Assembly: GCF_026340465.1 (NCBI RefSeq)
Contig: NZ_JAPEPC010000001.1
Coordinates: 6,959,501 to 7,023,500, forward strand
DNA: 64,000 nucleotides
Direction: 5' to 3'
DNA from: Streptomyces sp. NBC_01306
Lineage (GTDB): Bacteria; Actinomycetota; Actinomycetes; Streptomycetales; Streptomycetaceae
In this document: piece after piece, positions 34,213-43,620 of the stretch
Layout of the letters: the number at the start of each line of letters is the position of its first letter
How positions within the stretch are numbered: position 1 is the first letter of the stretch
Notes under the pieces: generated by a model
The model's database searches: none
Told to the model about the DNA's origin: nothing
Seen by the model: only the letters and a program-made list of their open reading frames with translations
Program-made: the position numbers and the translations under genes

Positions 34213-35427
34213 ATGAACGGCAAGGTGACGACCAACCGGACCAGACTGGAGCGTGGCCGCAGCGCGCTGGGACCGGCGCTGGAGCTGGTCCACACGGGCC
34301 GCGCGCCCACCCGGGCGGTGCTCACGGCGGAGCTGGGCGTCACCCGCGCCACCGCCGGCGCGGTCGCGGCCGAACTCGAATCGCTCGGGCTGATCCAGGT
34401 CGACTCGCGCCCCGGCGCCGCCGCCGGCTCCCAGGGCAGGCCCTCGCACCGGCTGTCGGTCAACAACGGCGGGCCCGTCGTGCTGGCCGCCCAGGTGCAC
34501 GCGGACGGTTTCCGCGCCGCGCTCGTCGGGCTCGGCGGCCGGGCGGTCGCCACCTCGCCCGGCTGCGTCACGGTCTCCGCCGACCCCGCGCAGGTCCTCG
34601 GCGCGGTCGTCGACGAGGGGGCCGCGCTGCTGCGCGACAGCGGTCTGCGCTGCGTCGGAGCAGGACTCGCGGTGCCGTCGGCCGTCGCCGAACCGGAGGG
34701 CACCGCGCTCAACCCGCTGCACCTGGCGTGGCCCGCGGGGGCCCCGGTCCGCGACATCTTCGCCGACCGGGTCCGCGCGGCAGGCATCACCGGGCCCGCC
34801 TTCACCGGCAACGACGTCAACCTCGCGGCGCTCGCCGAACACCGGCACGGAGCGGGCCGCAGCGCGCAGCACCTGCTCTGCGTGGCCACCGGGCACCGCG
34901 GGGTCGGCGGCGCCCTGGTACTCGACGGCCGTCTGCACACCGGGAGTTCGGGGCTGGCCCTGGAGGTCGGGCACGTCACCGTCAACCCCGAGGGCCGCGC
35001 CTGCTACTGCGGAAGCCGGGGCTGTCTCGACGTCGAGACCGACCCGCTCGCCTTCCTGACAGCGGCCGGACGTACCCCCGGCCCCGAGGGTTCGCTGCTC
35101 CAGCAGTCCCGCGACATTCTCCGTACGGAGTTCGACGACCCGGGGGTACGGATCGCCGCACAGGAGATCGTCGACCGCCTCGGGCTCGGCCTGGCCGGAC
35201 TGGTCAACATCCTCAACCCGGACCGCATCATCCTCGGCGGGCTCCACCGCGAACTGCTCGACGCGGACCCGGAGCGGCTGCGCGCGGTCGTCGCCGACCG
35301 GAGCCTGTGGGGGCGCAGCGGCGGGGTGCCGATCCTGCCGTGCACGCTGGAGCACAACAGCCTGGTGGGAGCCGCCGAGTTGGCCTGGCAGCCGGTCCTC
35401 GACGACCCGCTCTCGATCATCGGCTGA
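34213..35427 (+). CDS. ROK family transcriptional regulator (HTH plus sugar-kinase-like domain)
   Basis: 404-residue repressor. Residues 10-70 are a winged HTH (ALGPALELVHTGRAPTRAVL, TRATAGAVAAELESLGLI). Residues 95-400 are a ROK domain with the zinc site CYCGSRGCLD and GNDVNLAALAEHRHG. ATG 34213 fits related proteins (MNGKV start); a GTG at 34147 with GGGGGAG upstream would add 22 Gly/Ser-rich residues. The P-loop is degenerate (LAAQVHADGFRAALV instead of DxGGT), so this is a sensor, not a kinase. It probably controls the divergent MFS gene. Confidence 0.88.
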   Translation: MNGKVTTNRTRLERGRSALGPALELVHTGRAPTRAVLTAELGVTRATAGAVAAELESLGLIQVDSRPGAAAGSQGRPSHRLSVNNGGPVVLAAQVHADGFRAALVGLGGRAVATSPGCVTVSADPAQVLGAVVDEGAALLRDSGLRCVGAGLAVPSAVAEPEGTALNPLHLAWPAGAPVRDIFADRVRAAGITGPAFTGNDVNLAALAEHRHGAGRSAQHLLCVATGHRGVGGALVLDGRLHTGSSGLALEVGHVTVNPEGRACYCGSRGCLDVETDPLAFLTAAGRTPGPEGSLLQQSRDILRTEFDDPGVRIAAQEIVDRLGLGLAGLVNILNPDRIILGGLHRELLDADPERLRAVVADRSLWGRSGGVPILPCTLEHNSLVGAAELAWQPVLDDPLSIIG

Positions 35428-35487
35428 GGGCGGGGGAGTCCCGGCCCGGCCCGGCTCAGGTCCCACCGCGCCTCAGGCTCGCGTGGA

Positions 35488-36273
35488 TCACTCCGGCTTA
35501 CGTGGACCACTCGGGCTGTGGGTCCTGGCCTCCGGGGCGTTCGCTCCCCGTTCCGGCTGAGCGGCTCCGCGCAGGACGACGAGCCGCGCGGACGCCGCCT
35601 CCAGCAGCAGGTCGAGGCTCTGCGTGTAGGCGGTGCGCCGCATCTCCGCGAGCAGCAGCGTCGACGTCGCCGCGATATGGGGATGGCTGCCCGCCGGCAG
35701 CGCAGCGTAGGTGCGGTGCCAGACCTGCCGCTCCGCCTCCCGTGCCTGCGGTGGCAGGGCCATGGTGCTCGCGTCCAGTGCCGCGAAGGCGAGGCTGGTG
35801 TCGACGAAGCTGTGGTAGATCCGCACCGCCTCCGGGTCCGGGAAGCCGCCACCGCGCAGCGCCCCCAGGATCGACTCGACCGCGTACACCTCGTGCGGCC
35901 GCCCCGTGACCCGGTGCGCCGCCAGCATCGCGGCCTGCGGATGCTCCTGATAGGCGGCGTGCATCCGGAGCCCCAGCTCGCGCAGGTCCTTCCGCCAGTC
36001 CCCGGTCGGCGCCCACCCGGCGAAGGACTGGCCGATCAGCTCGTCGGCGACGGCCAGCAGCAGCCCGTCGGTGTTCGGGAAGTAGCGGTACAGCGCGCTG
36101 GGGTCCGCCCCCAGTGCCGCGCCCAGCCTCCGTACGGTCAGCGCCTCCCCGCCGTGCTGCCGGATCAGCCGCAGCGCGGTCTCCACAATCAGCTTCTCCG
36201 AGAGCACTGTGCCCTGCTTGGTGCGCCGCCTCCGCGCTCCGGTCGTGACCTGCCGTCCGCTTCCGTCCGTCAT
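35488..36273 (-). CDS. TetR family regulator
   Basis: 261-residue regulator. The HTH lies at about residues 27-72 (IVETALRLIRQHGGEALTVRRLGAALGADPSALYRYFPNTDGL, read in parts). The ligand domain resembles the TetR_C of tetracycline-repressor relatives. The start is ATG 36273, with AAGGT upstream. CAAC-AGC-GTTG at 36290-36300, 17 bp upstream of the start codon, is a candidate operator. It is divergent from the APC permease/amidohydrolase pair and is their probable regulator. Confidence 0.88.
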   Translation of the reverse strand: MTDGSGRQVTTGARRRRTKQGTVLSEKLIVETALRLIRQHGGEALTVRRLGAALGADPSALYRYFPNTDGLLLAVADELIGQSFAGWAPTGDWRKDLRELGLRMHAAYQEHPQAAMLAAHRVTGRPHEVYAVESILGALRGGGFPDPEAVRIYHSFVDTSLAFAALDASTMALPPQAREAERQVWHRTYAALPAGSHPHIAATSTLLLAEMRRTAYTQSLDLLLEAASARLVVLRGAAQPERGANAPEARTHSPSGPRKPE

Positions 36274-36289
36274 GGCCGAGACCTTATGA

Positions 36290-36300
36290 CAACAGCGTTG
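36290..36300. promoter_or_regulatory. Candidate TetR operator
   Basis: CAACAGCGTTG: 4-bp inverted arms around AGC, extended imperfectly by GA and AC. It lies in the 114-bp gap between the TetR and permease genes. Confidence 0.35.
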
Positions 36301-36387
36301 ACTTGGTAAGAGCCGGCGCGCTTCCATGTGGCTCCGGCAGGCGAAGGCAGTGCCTGCCGAGGCGCTAGCGAGAGCAGTGGTGGTCCG

Positions 36388-37866
36388 ATGACAGCAGACC
36401 TGAGAAAGTCCCTCGGCGTGGTGGACGGCGTGGTGATCGCCGCGTCCAGCACCGCCGCCACATCGAGTATCGGCATCGGTATGGGCCTGATCGCCGGAGT
36501 GGTCGGGCTCCATCTGCCCATCATCATGCTGCTGGGCTTCCTGCCGGTCCTGGGCATCGCGGCGGCCTTCGCCCGTCTCAACAGGGTCGAGCCCAACTGC
36601 GGCAACAGCTATGTCTGGGTGGGGCGTTCACTCAGCCCGTGGCTGGGCTTCCTGTCCGGCTGGGTGAACATCGTCGGCACCGTGGTCTTCCTCGCGTACA
36701 CCACCACCGTCACCGGCTCGGTGCTGCTGCAACTGGCGGGCGAGGCCGGACTGCACTCCGCTGCCGGACTCGTCCTGGACCCCGGGAACACCCTGCAGAC
36801 CACCCTGATCGGGATGGTGGTCCTGGCCTGTGTCACCGCCGCCGCGGTCACCGGCATCGATGTCGCCGCCCGCATCCAGCGCTATCTGCTGGCGTTCGAG
36901 TACCTGGTACTGCTGGGCTTCTGCGGGTACGGGCTCTTCGCGGGCACCCATGCCTTCACCCTCGACTGGTTCAACCCCCTCACCATCCCCTCCCTCTCGG
37001 GGCTCGCCCAGGGGATGGTGCTGTCGGTCTTCTGCTACTGGGGATTCGACGCCGCGTTCAGCGTCTCGGAGGAGGTCCGCGACCCGCGCGACGCCTCCCG
37101 GGGCGGGATGATCGCACTGGTCACCATGCTGGTCCTGTTCCTGCTCGGCGGGACGGCCTTCCAACGGGTGCTCTCGCCCCGGCAGTTGGCCGACCACGGC
37201 GCCGAGGGGCTGACCTTCTTCGGCAACCAGCTGGCCCACCAGCCGCTGGCGGCGCTCCCTCTGGTCGCGCTGATGTTCTCCGCCGTGGCCTCACTGCAGT
37301 CCGGCGTCATCCCGACCGTGCGCGGGATGTTCGCCATGGGCCGCGACCGCACTCTGGGCCGGGTCTGGACCCGGATCGACCCGAAGTACGGCACTCCCGC
37401 CGCGGGTACCCTCCTGGTCGGTGCGATCGCCGCGCTGGTCGCCGTGCTGTCGCTGGTCATCCCCAGGGTCAGTGATCTGATCAGCGCGGCGGTCAACGCC
37501 ATAGGCATCGTCGTCGCCCTGTACTACGGTCTCACCGCACTCGCGGCAGCCGTACGCTTCCGCGGTCTGCTGCGCAGCGCCCGCCGGGAGGCGCTGGGCT
37601 CCGTCGTCGTCCCCACGCTGAGCGCGACCGTGCTGTTCGCGCTGGGCGGCTATATGTGCTGGGGGTACGCCACATCCACCGACCACTTCGCGCTCCGCGC
37701 CGACAACGGCTGGTTCGCCCTGATGGTGCCGGTCCTGATGGTCGCGTCCGGTGTGCTGGCGGCCGCCTGGGCCAAGTGGGGCCGCAAGTCCGCGTACTTC
37801 AGCACCGGCCTGGCCACCGATGCCGACGCCCTCGACCTGCTCGGCCCCGGACCCACCACCGTCTGA
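36388..37866 (+). CDS. APC superfamily amino acid/amine permease
   Basis: 492-residue transporter with about 12-14 spans. The first span carries the APC signature around IAASSTAATSSIGIGMG (residues 16-32, substrate-site glycines), followed by PNCGNSYVWVGRSLSPWLGFLSGW. The later segment GFDAAFSVSEEVRDPRDASRGG is the conserved cytoplasmic loop of amino acid permeases. An amidohydrolase gene follows in the same direction after 122 bp, suggesting uptake and cleavage of an amide or amine. ATG 36388 has only a weak ribosome site. Confidence 0.9.
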   Translation: MTADLRKSLGVVDGVVIAASSTAATSSIGIGMGLIAGVVGLHLPIIMLLGFLPVLGIAAAFARLNRVEPNCGNSYVWVGRSLSPWLGFLSGWVNIVGTVVFLAYTTTVTGSVLLQLAGEAGLHSAAGLVLDPGNTLQTTLIGMVVLACVTAAAVTGIDVAARIQRYLLAFEYLVLLGFCGYGLFAGTHAFTLDWFNPLTIPSLSGLAQGMVLSVFCYWGFDAAFSVSEEVRDPRDASRGGMIALVTMLVLFLLGGTAFQRVLSPRQLADHGAEGLTFFGNQLAHQPLAALPLVALMFSAVASLQSGVIPTVRGMFAMGRDRTLGRVWTRIDPKYGTPAAGTLLVGAIAALVAVLSLVIPRVSDLISAAVNAIGIVVALYYGLTALAAAVRFRGLLRSARREALGSVVVPTLSATVLFALGGYMCWGYATSTDHFALRADNGWFALMVPVLMVASGVLAAAWAKWGRKSAYFSTGLATDADALDLLGPGPTTV

Positions 37867-37988
37867 CCTCACCGCGTCCGGCCGCACGGCGTCCGGCCTC
37901 ACCGTCCGCCCGCGCTTCAGCCGTATCAGTCGCATTACTGCACCTGGCGCACCAACTGCATCAGCCGTACCAGTCCAAGGAGTACCGC

Positions 37989-39623
37989 ATGACCACCCAC
38001 GCCGATCTCGTCTTCACCGGCGGCCCCGCCTTCACCACTGACCCGGCCCACCGTGGTGCCGACACGGTGGCTGTCCGCGGCGAACGGATCGTCGCCGTCG
38101 GAGGAAGCGAGGTGCGCGAGCTGGTCGGACCCCGTACGGAGGTGGTCGACCTGGCCGGGCGGCTGCTGGTCCCCGGCTTCACCGACGCCCATGTCCATGC
38201 CGTCTTCGCGGGCGTCGAGCTGGGCGAGTGCGACCTCACCGGCACCACCGATCTCAAGGAGTACCTGAGCCGGATCGCCGCCTATGCCGCGGCCCACCCC
38301 GAGCGGGAGTGGATCACGGGCAGCGGCTGGTCGATGGAGTCCTTCGCCGGCGGTGTGCCCACCCGGCAGCTCATCGACGCCGTCGTCGCCGACCGCCCGG
38401 TACTGCTGTTCAACCGGGACCACCACGGCGCCTGGGCCAACACCCGCGCCCTGGAACTCGCCGGCCTCACCGCAGGATCCGCCGACCCGGCCGACGGCCG
38501 GATCGAGCGCGAGCCCGACGGCACGCCCGGCGGAATGCTCCAGGAGGGCGCCACCGGCCTGGTCGCACGCCTCGTCCCGCAGACGACCACCGCCGATCGC
38601 GTCGCCGGGCTGCTGCGCGCCCAGGCCGTACTGCACTCGCTGGGGATCACCGGCTGGCAGGACGCCATCCTCGGCGTCTTCAACGGCGGCCCCGATGTCT
38701 CGGACGCCTACCTCACCGCCGCCCGCGACGGACGCCTCACCGCCCGCGTCAACGGGGCGCTGTGGTGGGACCGTTCGCGGGGCGCCGAGCAGATCCCCGA
38801 ACTCGTGGAACGACGTACGAAGCTGCGCGCCGGGCGCTTCCGGGCCGACTCCGTCAAGATCATGCAGGACGGCATCACGGAGAACTTCACCGCCGCCATG
38901 ACCACCCCCTACCTGGACTCCTGCGGCTGCGCCACCGCCAACAGCGGTCTGAGCTTCGTCGACCCGGCCGCGCTGCGGGACCATGTCACCGCACTGGACG
39001 CACTGGACTTCCAGGTCCATTTCCACGCGCTCGGCGACCGCGCCGTCCGCGAGGCGCTGGACGCCGTCGAAGCCGCTCTGACCGCCAACGGCCCCCGCGG
39101 CAACCGGCACCACCTCGCCCACCTCCAGGTCGTCCACCCGGACGACGTGCCGCGCTTCGCCCAACTGGACGCGATCGCCAACCTGCAGCCGCTGTGGGCG
39201 ACCCACGAGCCGCAGATGGACGACCTCACCATCCCGTTCCTGGGCGGCGAACTCGCCTCCCGGCAGTACCCGTTCGCCGATCTGCTGCGTGCCGGGACCA
39301 CGTTGGCGGCGGGCAGCGACTGGCCGGTGAGCAGTCCCGACCCGCTCCAGGGCATCCATGTCGCGGTCAACCGGACCGCTCACGGTGAGGACCGGCCGCC
39401 GTTCCTGCCCGAGCAGCGCCTCGACCTGGGCACCGCGCTGGCCGCCTACACGGCGGGCTCGGCGTATGTGAACGGCCTCGACGACGGCGGCACGATCCGC
39501 GTCGGAGCCCTCGCCGACCTGGCCGTGCTCGACCGCGACCCGTTCGCCGGACCGCCGGAGGAGATCGGCGGCACGGGCGTGGCGCTGACGTACGTCGGCG
39601 GCGAGCGCGTCCACGAGAGCTGA
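37989..39623 (+). CDS. Amidohydrolase (YtcJ-like, metal-dependent)
   Basis: 544-residue amidohydrolase of the YtcJ/AEPA subgroup. The HxH strand is FTDAHVHA (about 67-74), a later Lys/Asp region is SVKIMQDGITEN, and further ligands are in FHALGDRAVREAL (His about 341), HHLAHLQVVHP (about 376) and the catalytic Asp in AAGSDWPVSSPDP (about 440). The substrate is probably an exogenous amide or cyclic amide. ATG 37989 follows AAGGAG at 37976. The upstream permease may import its substrate, and the divergent TetR gene may control both. Confidence 0.92.
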   Translation: MTTHADLVFTGGPAFTTDPAHRGADTVAVRGERIVAVGGSEVRELVGPRTEVVDLAGRLLVPGFTDAHVHAVFAGVELGECDLTGTTDLKEYLSRIAAYAAAHPEREWITGSGWSMESFAGGVPTRQLIDAVVADRPVLLFNRDHHGAWANTRALELAGLTAGSADPADGRIEREPDGTPGGMLQEGATGLVARLVPQTTTADRVAGLLRAQAVLHSLGITGWQDAILGVFNGGPDVSDAYLTAARDGRLTARVNGALWWDRSRGAEQIPELVERRTKLRAGRFRADSVKIMQDGITENFTAAMTTPYLDSCGCATANSGLSFVDPAALRDHVTALDALDFQVHFHALGDRAVREALDAVEAALTANGPRGNRHHLAHLQVVHPDDVPRFAQLDAIANLQPLWATHEPQMDDLTIPFLGGELASRQYPFADLLRAGTTLAAGSDWPVSSPDPLQGIHVAVNRTAHGEDRPPFLPEQRLDLGTALAAYTAGSAYVNGLDDGGTIRVGALADLAVLDRDPFAGPPEEIGGTGVALTYVGGERVHES

Positions 39624-39848
39624 GCCCGGACAGGCTCACCGGCCGGTCGCGCGCAGCCACCTCGTAATCCCGCGGAGCCGTCCTGTACTCCCGCGGAGCC
39701 TTCTCGTACGCCCGTCGGGTCCCCTCGTACTCCCGTCGGCGCAGACGCACAGCCGCTGGCCGTACGACGCCGTGGGCCGCTCGTCGCGAGAGGCTCGAAG
39801 GCAGTAGGGAACCAGTAGGGAACCTTCCCACCGAGGAGCTGAACCGAC

Positions 39849-40139
39849 ATGAACACGCTGGCCTTCGCGGGACCCGGGCCGTGGATCCTGCTCTTCCCGT
39901 TCCTCTGGGCGGCGGTCATTTTCACGGTCGTCACCGTTCTGCGCCGTACCGTGTGGCGCGGCAGGCGGGGCCCGTGGCAGGGCCCCGGCCGGATGAGCTC
40001 CGCCCAGGGCGAGCACGCGCCGATCGCGATTCTCGGCCGCAGGTTCGCCTCCGGAGAGATCGACGAGGAGGAGTACTGGCGCCGGCTGTCCGTCCTGGAC
40101 GAGCAGTTCGGTCCCCTGTCCAAGGGCGGGTCCCGCTGA
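39849..40139 (+). CDS. Small membrane protein with SHOCT domain
   Basis: 96 residues. One membrane span (about 10-32, GPWILLFPFLWAAVIFTVVTVL) is followed by a basic linker and a C-terminal SHOCT segment (ILGRRFASGEIDEEEYWRRL, about 62-81). SHOCT is a short oligomerisation or targeting motif. The start is ATG 39849, preceded by GAGGAG. It is monocistronic, with a 17-bp terminator after it. Function unknown. Confidence 0.82.
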   Translation: MNTLAFAGPGPWILLFPFLWAAVIFTVVTVLRRTVWRGRRGPWQGPGRMSSAQGEHAPIAILGRRFASGEIDEEEYWRRLSVLDEQFGPLSKGGSR

Positions 40140-40155
40140 CCCGTCGCCTCGTCCC

Positions 40156-40192
40156 GCCGTGGGGCCCGCAGCGACGCTGCGGGCCCCACGGC
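40156..40192. terminator. Bidirectional terminator
   Basis: A perfect 17-bp GC-rich stem (40156-40172 with 40176-40192) and 3-nt loop GAC sit between the convergent SHOCT and ATP-binding-protein genes. Confidence 0.8.
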
Positions 40193-40206
40193 CGTGCGGT
40201 CTCCGG

Positions 40207-40704
40207 TCAGCTCACCAGGGCCGGCCGGGTTGCCGGGCAGCCGTCGGCGAACGGCCCGGATGTCGTCGCTCCGTACACCGCAGTGCGGCGCGCGAGCGGT
40301 GTGGCGGGCGGCGCGGCCGGCAGCGTGAACCACACGACCTTCCCCGTCGCCCCGTGCGGCCGTACGCCCCAGCACTCGCTGACAGCGGCGATCATCGAAA
40401 GCCCGCGCCCGCAGGTCGCGAACTGCTCGGCGTCGCGCACCATGGGCATCCGGGGGTCGTGGTCGTGGACGGAGACCGTGAGCCGGTCGAGGAGCAGATC
40501 CATCTCGACGGTGCACAGCTTGTCCGGCTGGGCGTGCCGGTGGACGTTGGTCAGTAACTCGGTGACGCCCAGCGCTGCTTGGTCGATCAGAGGATCGAGA
40601 TGCCAGTAGCGCAGCTGCGCCGATACGATTCTGCGGACTTGCCCGATGCGGGACGGCAGCGCTTGAAGTTCCACCGCGCAATGCCTGGTTGGCTGGGTGA
40701 TCAC
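40207..40704 (-). CDS. ATP-binding regulatory protein (anti-sigma-factor-like HATPase)
   Basis: 165-residue HATPase_c_2 protein of the RsbW/SpoIIAB type. The N box is ALGVTELLTNVHRHA (about 51-65), followed by VSVHDHDPRMP and the G-box region CGRGLSMIAAVSECWG. Streptomyces encodes many such proteins, acting as anti-sigma factors or serine kinases in developmental and stress networks. No sigma factor or anti-anti-sigma gene is adjacent. The start is GTG 40704, with GGGGAG 9 nt upstream; the open frame upstream has no start that fits the family. Confidence 0.88.
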   Translation of the reverse strand: MITQPTRHCAVELQALPSRIGQVRRIVSAQLRYWHLDPLIDQAALGVTELLTNVHRHAQPDKLCTVEMDLLLDRLTVSVHDHDPRMPMVRDAEQFATCGRGLSMIAAVSECWGVRPHGATGKVVWFTLPAAPPATPLARRTAVYGATTSGPFADGCPATRPALVS

Positions 40705-40844
40705 GGCAGCGACTCCCCGAATGAGGTCCGGAAGAAGACGAAGTGGCCCGGCGGAGAGCTGCTCCCAGCGTGACTGCCGGTAAACCGTTAGTGATGTGAC
40801 ACCAGAGTCACCCAGGGGGTGCGGCTTCGCAACTCGCGCCGGGC

Positions 40845-41156
40845 TCAGCGCCTGCTGCCCCTGTGCACCGCGTCGAGGAACGTGGAGACCGACCTGGAGC
40901 TGTCGAGCGGCATGTTCCGCTGGCCCATGGTGAGCCGGTAGCGGGTGCCGTTGACGGTCGCCACCATCCGTCCGACCTTGGCGAACCACGGCTTTGCCGC
41001 GCTGACAGTGGTCAGCGGGGCGCTGTCGATCTCGCGTCCGCTGCTCGTGAGCAGAGCCAGCCTGCCGTCCTTGATCAGTACCTGCCCGGCCCGGGTGAGC
41101 GAACGGGTCCACCGCTCGATCCGTACACCCGTCGCAGTGAATTCGGCCTCCGACAT
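40845..41156 (-). CDS. Hypothetical protein, 103 residues
   Basis: Unrecognised. Predicted to be a compact beta-rich protein: alternating hydrophobic/polar strands from VRIERWTRSLTRAGQVLIKDG to TRYRLTMG, followed by a C-terminal helix (SVSTFLDAVHRG). It has no signal peptide or span. The pattern is reminiscent of a small PH-like or RNA-binding domain, without a diagnostic motif. ATG 41156 follows GGGGAG. It is same-strand and 140 bp upstream of the anti-sigma-like gene, and divergent from the PLP enzyme gene. Confidence 0.7.
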   Translation of the reverse strand: MSEAEFTATGVRIERWTRSLTRAGQVLIKDGRLALLTSSGREIDSAPLTTVSAAKPWFAKVGRMVATVNGTRYRLTMGQRNMPLDSSRSVSTFLDAVHRGSRR

Positions 41157-41378
41157 CGCGCTCCCCGCCCTCTTCCGTTCGTCTCCCTCCGGGAAGTGTG
41201 CCGGGGCGCGGGCCCGCGCACCAGTGCACCGGGGGTAACCGGCCGGCTTTGGCATGTGCCGGTATGTCCCGCAGTTCCGCAAGTCAGCCCTATGGGTGGT
41301 CAAAGTGAACGTTTGTGCAGGTGGGGCGGGTATGGTCACGGATGGAGACCGGAGCGGACACCATGAGGGGCGGCACGC

Positions 41379-42512
41379 GTGACGACGAGCGCACAGGGAC
41401 CGGAGGGCGGGGCTGCGGCGACCGCCGATGTGGACCGCAGCGACCCGGAGTACCGGGCCTGGCTCAAGGAGGCCGTCCGCAAGGTCCAGGCCGATGCCAA
41501 CCGGTCGGCCGACACTCATCTGCTGCGGTTTCCGCTGCCGGAGGAGTGGGGCATCGACCTCTATCTCAAGGACGAGTCCACCCACCCCACGGGCAGCCTG
41601 AAGCACCGGCTCGCCCGTTCGCTCTTCCTGTACGGGCTCTGCAACGGGTGGATCCGTCCCGGGAAGCCGGTCATCGAGGCGTCCAGCGGTTCGACGGCGG
41701 TCTCCGAGGCGTATTTCGCCAAGCTCATCGGCGTCCCCTTCATCGCCGTCATGCCGCGCACGACCAGCCAGGAGAAGTGCCGGCTGATCGAATTCCACGG
41801 CGGGCAGTGCCACTTCGTGGACGACTCCCGGAAGATGTACGAGGAAGCCGCCTCGCTCGCCACGTCGACCGGCGGCCACTACATCGACCAGTTCACGTAC
41901 GCGGAACGGGCCACCGACTGGCGCGGCAACAACAACATCGCCGAGTCCATCTACCAGCAGCTGAGGCTGGAGCGGTACCCCGAGCCCGCGTGGATCGTGG
42001 CGACCGCGGGGACGGGCGGCACATCCGCGACGATCGCCCGCTATGTGCACTACATGCAGCACGACACCCGGATCTGCGTCCCCGATCCGGAGAACTCCTG
42101 TTTCTTCGACGGCTGGACCCGGAACGACCCGACCGCGACCAGTGACTGCGGCTCACGCATCGAGGGCATCGGCAGGCCCCGGATGGAGCCGAGCTTCGTG
42201 CCCGGTGCCATCGACCGGATGATGAAGGTGCCGGACGCGGCCAGCGTCGCCGCGGTCCGCGCACTCGACCGGGTCATGGGACGCAAGGCGGGCGGATCGA
42301 CCGGTACGGGGCTGTGGAGCGCGCTGAAGATCGTCGCCGAGATGGTGGCCGACGGGCGTAAGGGCAGCGTGGTCACCCTGCTCTGCGACCCGGGCGACCG
42401 CTACCTGGACAAGTACTACTCCGACAGCTGGCTCGAAGAGCAGGGCCTCGACATCACGCCGTACGCCACGGCCATCGAACGGCTGCTGGTCACCGGCGTC
42501 TGGGCGGGCTGA
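41379..42512 (+). CDS. PLP-dependent cysteine synthase family protein (Cds1-like)
   Basis: 377-residue fold-type II PLP enzyme. The Schiff-base lysine is in [11 protein letters not shown] (about residue 73), the substrate loop is [13 protein letters not shown], and the phosphate-binding glycine loop is [14 protein letters not shown]. It resembles the actinobacterial cysteine desulfhydrase Cds1, which releases H2S from cysteine, more than a biosynthetic CysK; it is longer than CysK and carries the [12 protein letters not shown] insertion. GTG 41379 follows GAGGGGC. The assignment to Cds1 is from recognition, so cysteine synthase activity is not excluded. Confidence 0.82.
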   Translation: MTTSAQGPEGGAAATADVDRSDPEYRAWLKEAVRKVQADANRSADTHLLRFPLPEEWGIDLYLKDESTHPTGSLKHRLARSLFLYGLCNGWIRPGKPVIEASSGSTAVSEAYFAKLIGVPFIAVMPRTTSQEKCRLIEFHGGQCHFVDDSRKMYEEAASLATSTGGHYIDQFTYAERATDWRGNNNIAESIYQQLRLERYPEPAWIVATAGTGGTSATIARYVHYMQHDTRICVPDPENSCFFDGWTRNDPTATSDCGSRIEGIGRPRMEPSFVPGAIDRMMKVPDAASVAAVRALDRVMGRKAGGSTGTGLWSALKIVAEMVADGRKGSVVTLLCDPGDRYLDKYYSDSWLEEQGLDITPYATAIERLLVTGVWAG

Positions 42513-42521
42513 GGGCCAGGT

Positions 42522-42995
42522 CTACGGGGCGGCCGCGGCGATCCGGCCGTCCAGCTTGCGCGTCGCGTCGCGGAAGGCCCGCCCCAGGCCGGACCTGCCG
42601 AACCGGATCCCGGCGAGCAGCGGTGCGGGCCCGTCCACCGCGAACGTCCACTGGACGCGGGTCCCGGAGTCCGTCGGGGTGAGCCGCCACTCCTCCAGCA
42701 GGGCCCGCAGGCCCGGGGTGTTGGTCTCGTCGACGCGGTAGACGTACCGGCTGGAGGGGTCGGCGGCGAGCACCGACTCCCGGAGGCGGGCGCCGCCCTT
42801 GAGCCGCACCTCGCGGCCGCCCTGGGTGGCGCGGGCCATGGTGACCGCCGTGAACCAGCACGGCCAGTCCGCGACGTCCTCGGCCAGCGCCCGGTAGACG
42901 GCCCCGGGGGCGGCGGACACCCCTGCGGCGAAGACCAGGCGCAGCGGGGCGGTCTCGACGAAGTCGAGGCCGACGGGGTGGAGTCGGCGAGCCAT
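42522..42995 (-). CDS. SRPBCC family protein (polyketide cyclase/dehydrase-like)
   Basis: 157-residue START/SRPBCC fold. Typical strands are VSAAPGAVYRALAEDVADWPCWF and VRLKGGARLRESVLAADPSSRYVYRV, and the long C-terminal helix is FGRSGLGRAFRDATRKLDGRIA. It probably binds a hydrophobic ligand; no enzyme motif is visible. ATG 42995 follows GGAGGTG. It converges with the PLP gene, with 9 bp between the stop codons. Confidence 0.85.
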   Translation of the reverse strand: MARRLHPVGLDFVETAPLRLVFAAGVSAAPGAVYRALAEDVADWPCWFTAVTMARATQGGREVRLKGGARLRESVLAADPSSRYVYRVDETNTPGLRALLEEWRLTPTDSGTRVQWTFAVDGPAPLLAGIRFGRSGLGRAFRDATRKLDGRIAAAAP

Positions 42996-43040
42996 CGGGC
43001 CGCACCTCCGGAGGTCGGTGGGGACAGGCCCGCACACCAT

Positions 43041-43059
43041 AGCTGACGGCTTATCAGCT
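43041..43059. promoter_or_regulatory. Inverted repeat upstream of the SRPBCC gene
   Basis: AGCTGA (43041-43046) and TCAGCT (43054-43059) with a 7-nt centre lie 46 bp before the SRPBCC start, in the gap to the divergent DoxX gene. It is a possible operator. Confidence 0.35.
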
Positions 43060-43198
43060 GTCTGTACCGGGGGAAGCGGTCGTCCGCGCGGACGAGGCGA
43101 CGCCGGGCTTCCCAAGGAAGCTACCGGCAAGTAAGAATCACTCCGTACGCGTACCTGTGCGATGTGTACGCCGCAGCGCACCGAACTCTGGAGGCCCC

Positions 43199-43588
43199 AT
43201 GCCGGCCGCTGACCGTCCGACGAAGTATCTGGTCGCCCTCCTGGCCGGTGCGGGAGCGGCCCACTTCCTGGCTCCGCGCCCGTTCGACACCACGGTGCCG
43301 CCCTGGCTGCCCGGCAGGGCCCGGACCTACACCCAGGTCAGCGGAGTGGTCGAGCTGCTGCTCGCGGCGGGTGTGGCGGTGCCCGCCACCCGGAGGGTCA
43401 GCGCTCGCGCCGCCGCCGGCTTCTTCGTGGCGGTCTTCCCCGCGAACGTGCAGATGGCGTACGACTGGCGGCACCGGCCCGCGCCGCTCAAAGCGGCGGC
43501 GCTCGCCCGGCTGCCGCTCCAACTGCCGCTGCTCGCCTGGGCGTCGAAGGTGAGCCGGACCGCGCGCCGCGACGGCGCCGCGCGCTGA
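43199..43588 (+). CDS. DoxX family membrane protein
   Basis: 129 residues with four predicted spans: KYLVALLAGAGAAHFLAP, VSGVVELLLAAGVAVPA, AAAGFFVAVFPANVQMAYDW and a last one near LPLQLPLLAWASKV. This is the DoxX/MauE-type bundle associated with membrane redox functions. ATG 43199 follows GGAGG. Its last codons form the left arm of a 21-bp terminator. Confidence 0.85.
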   Translation: MPAADRPTKYLVALLAGAGAAHFLAPRPFDTTVPPWLPGRARTYTQVSGVVELLLAAGVAVPATRRVSARAAAGFFVAVFPANVQMAYDWRHRPAPLKAAALARLPLQLPLLAWASKVSRTARRDGAAR

Positions 43589-43611
43589 CACCGTCGCGGC
43601 GCGCGGTCCGG
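43555..43611. terminator. Terminator overlapping the end of the DoxX gene
   Basis: A perfect 21-bp stem (43555-43575 with 43591-43611) and 15-nt loop. The left arm and the stop codon of the DoxX gene lie within it, and it also faces the convergent hydrolase gene. Confidence 0.75.
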
Positions 43612-43620
43612 CGGCCGGTC

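Noticed and set aside
34126-35466. Upstream extension of the MFS reading frame (to 854 codons)
   Set aside because: It is antisense to the ROK regulator, has no MFS similarity and no start signal. The true gene starts at 34125.
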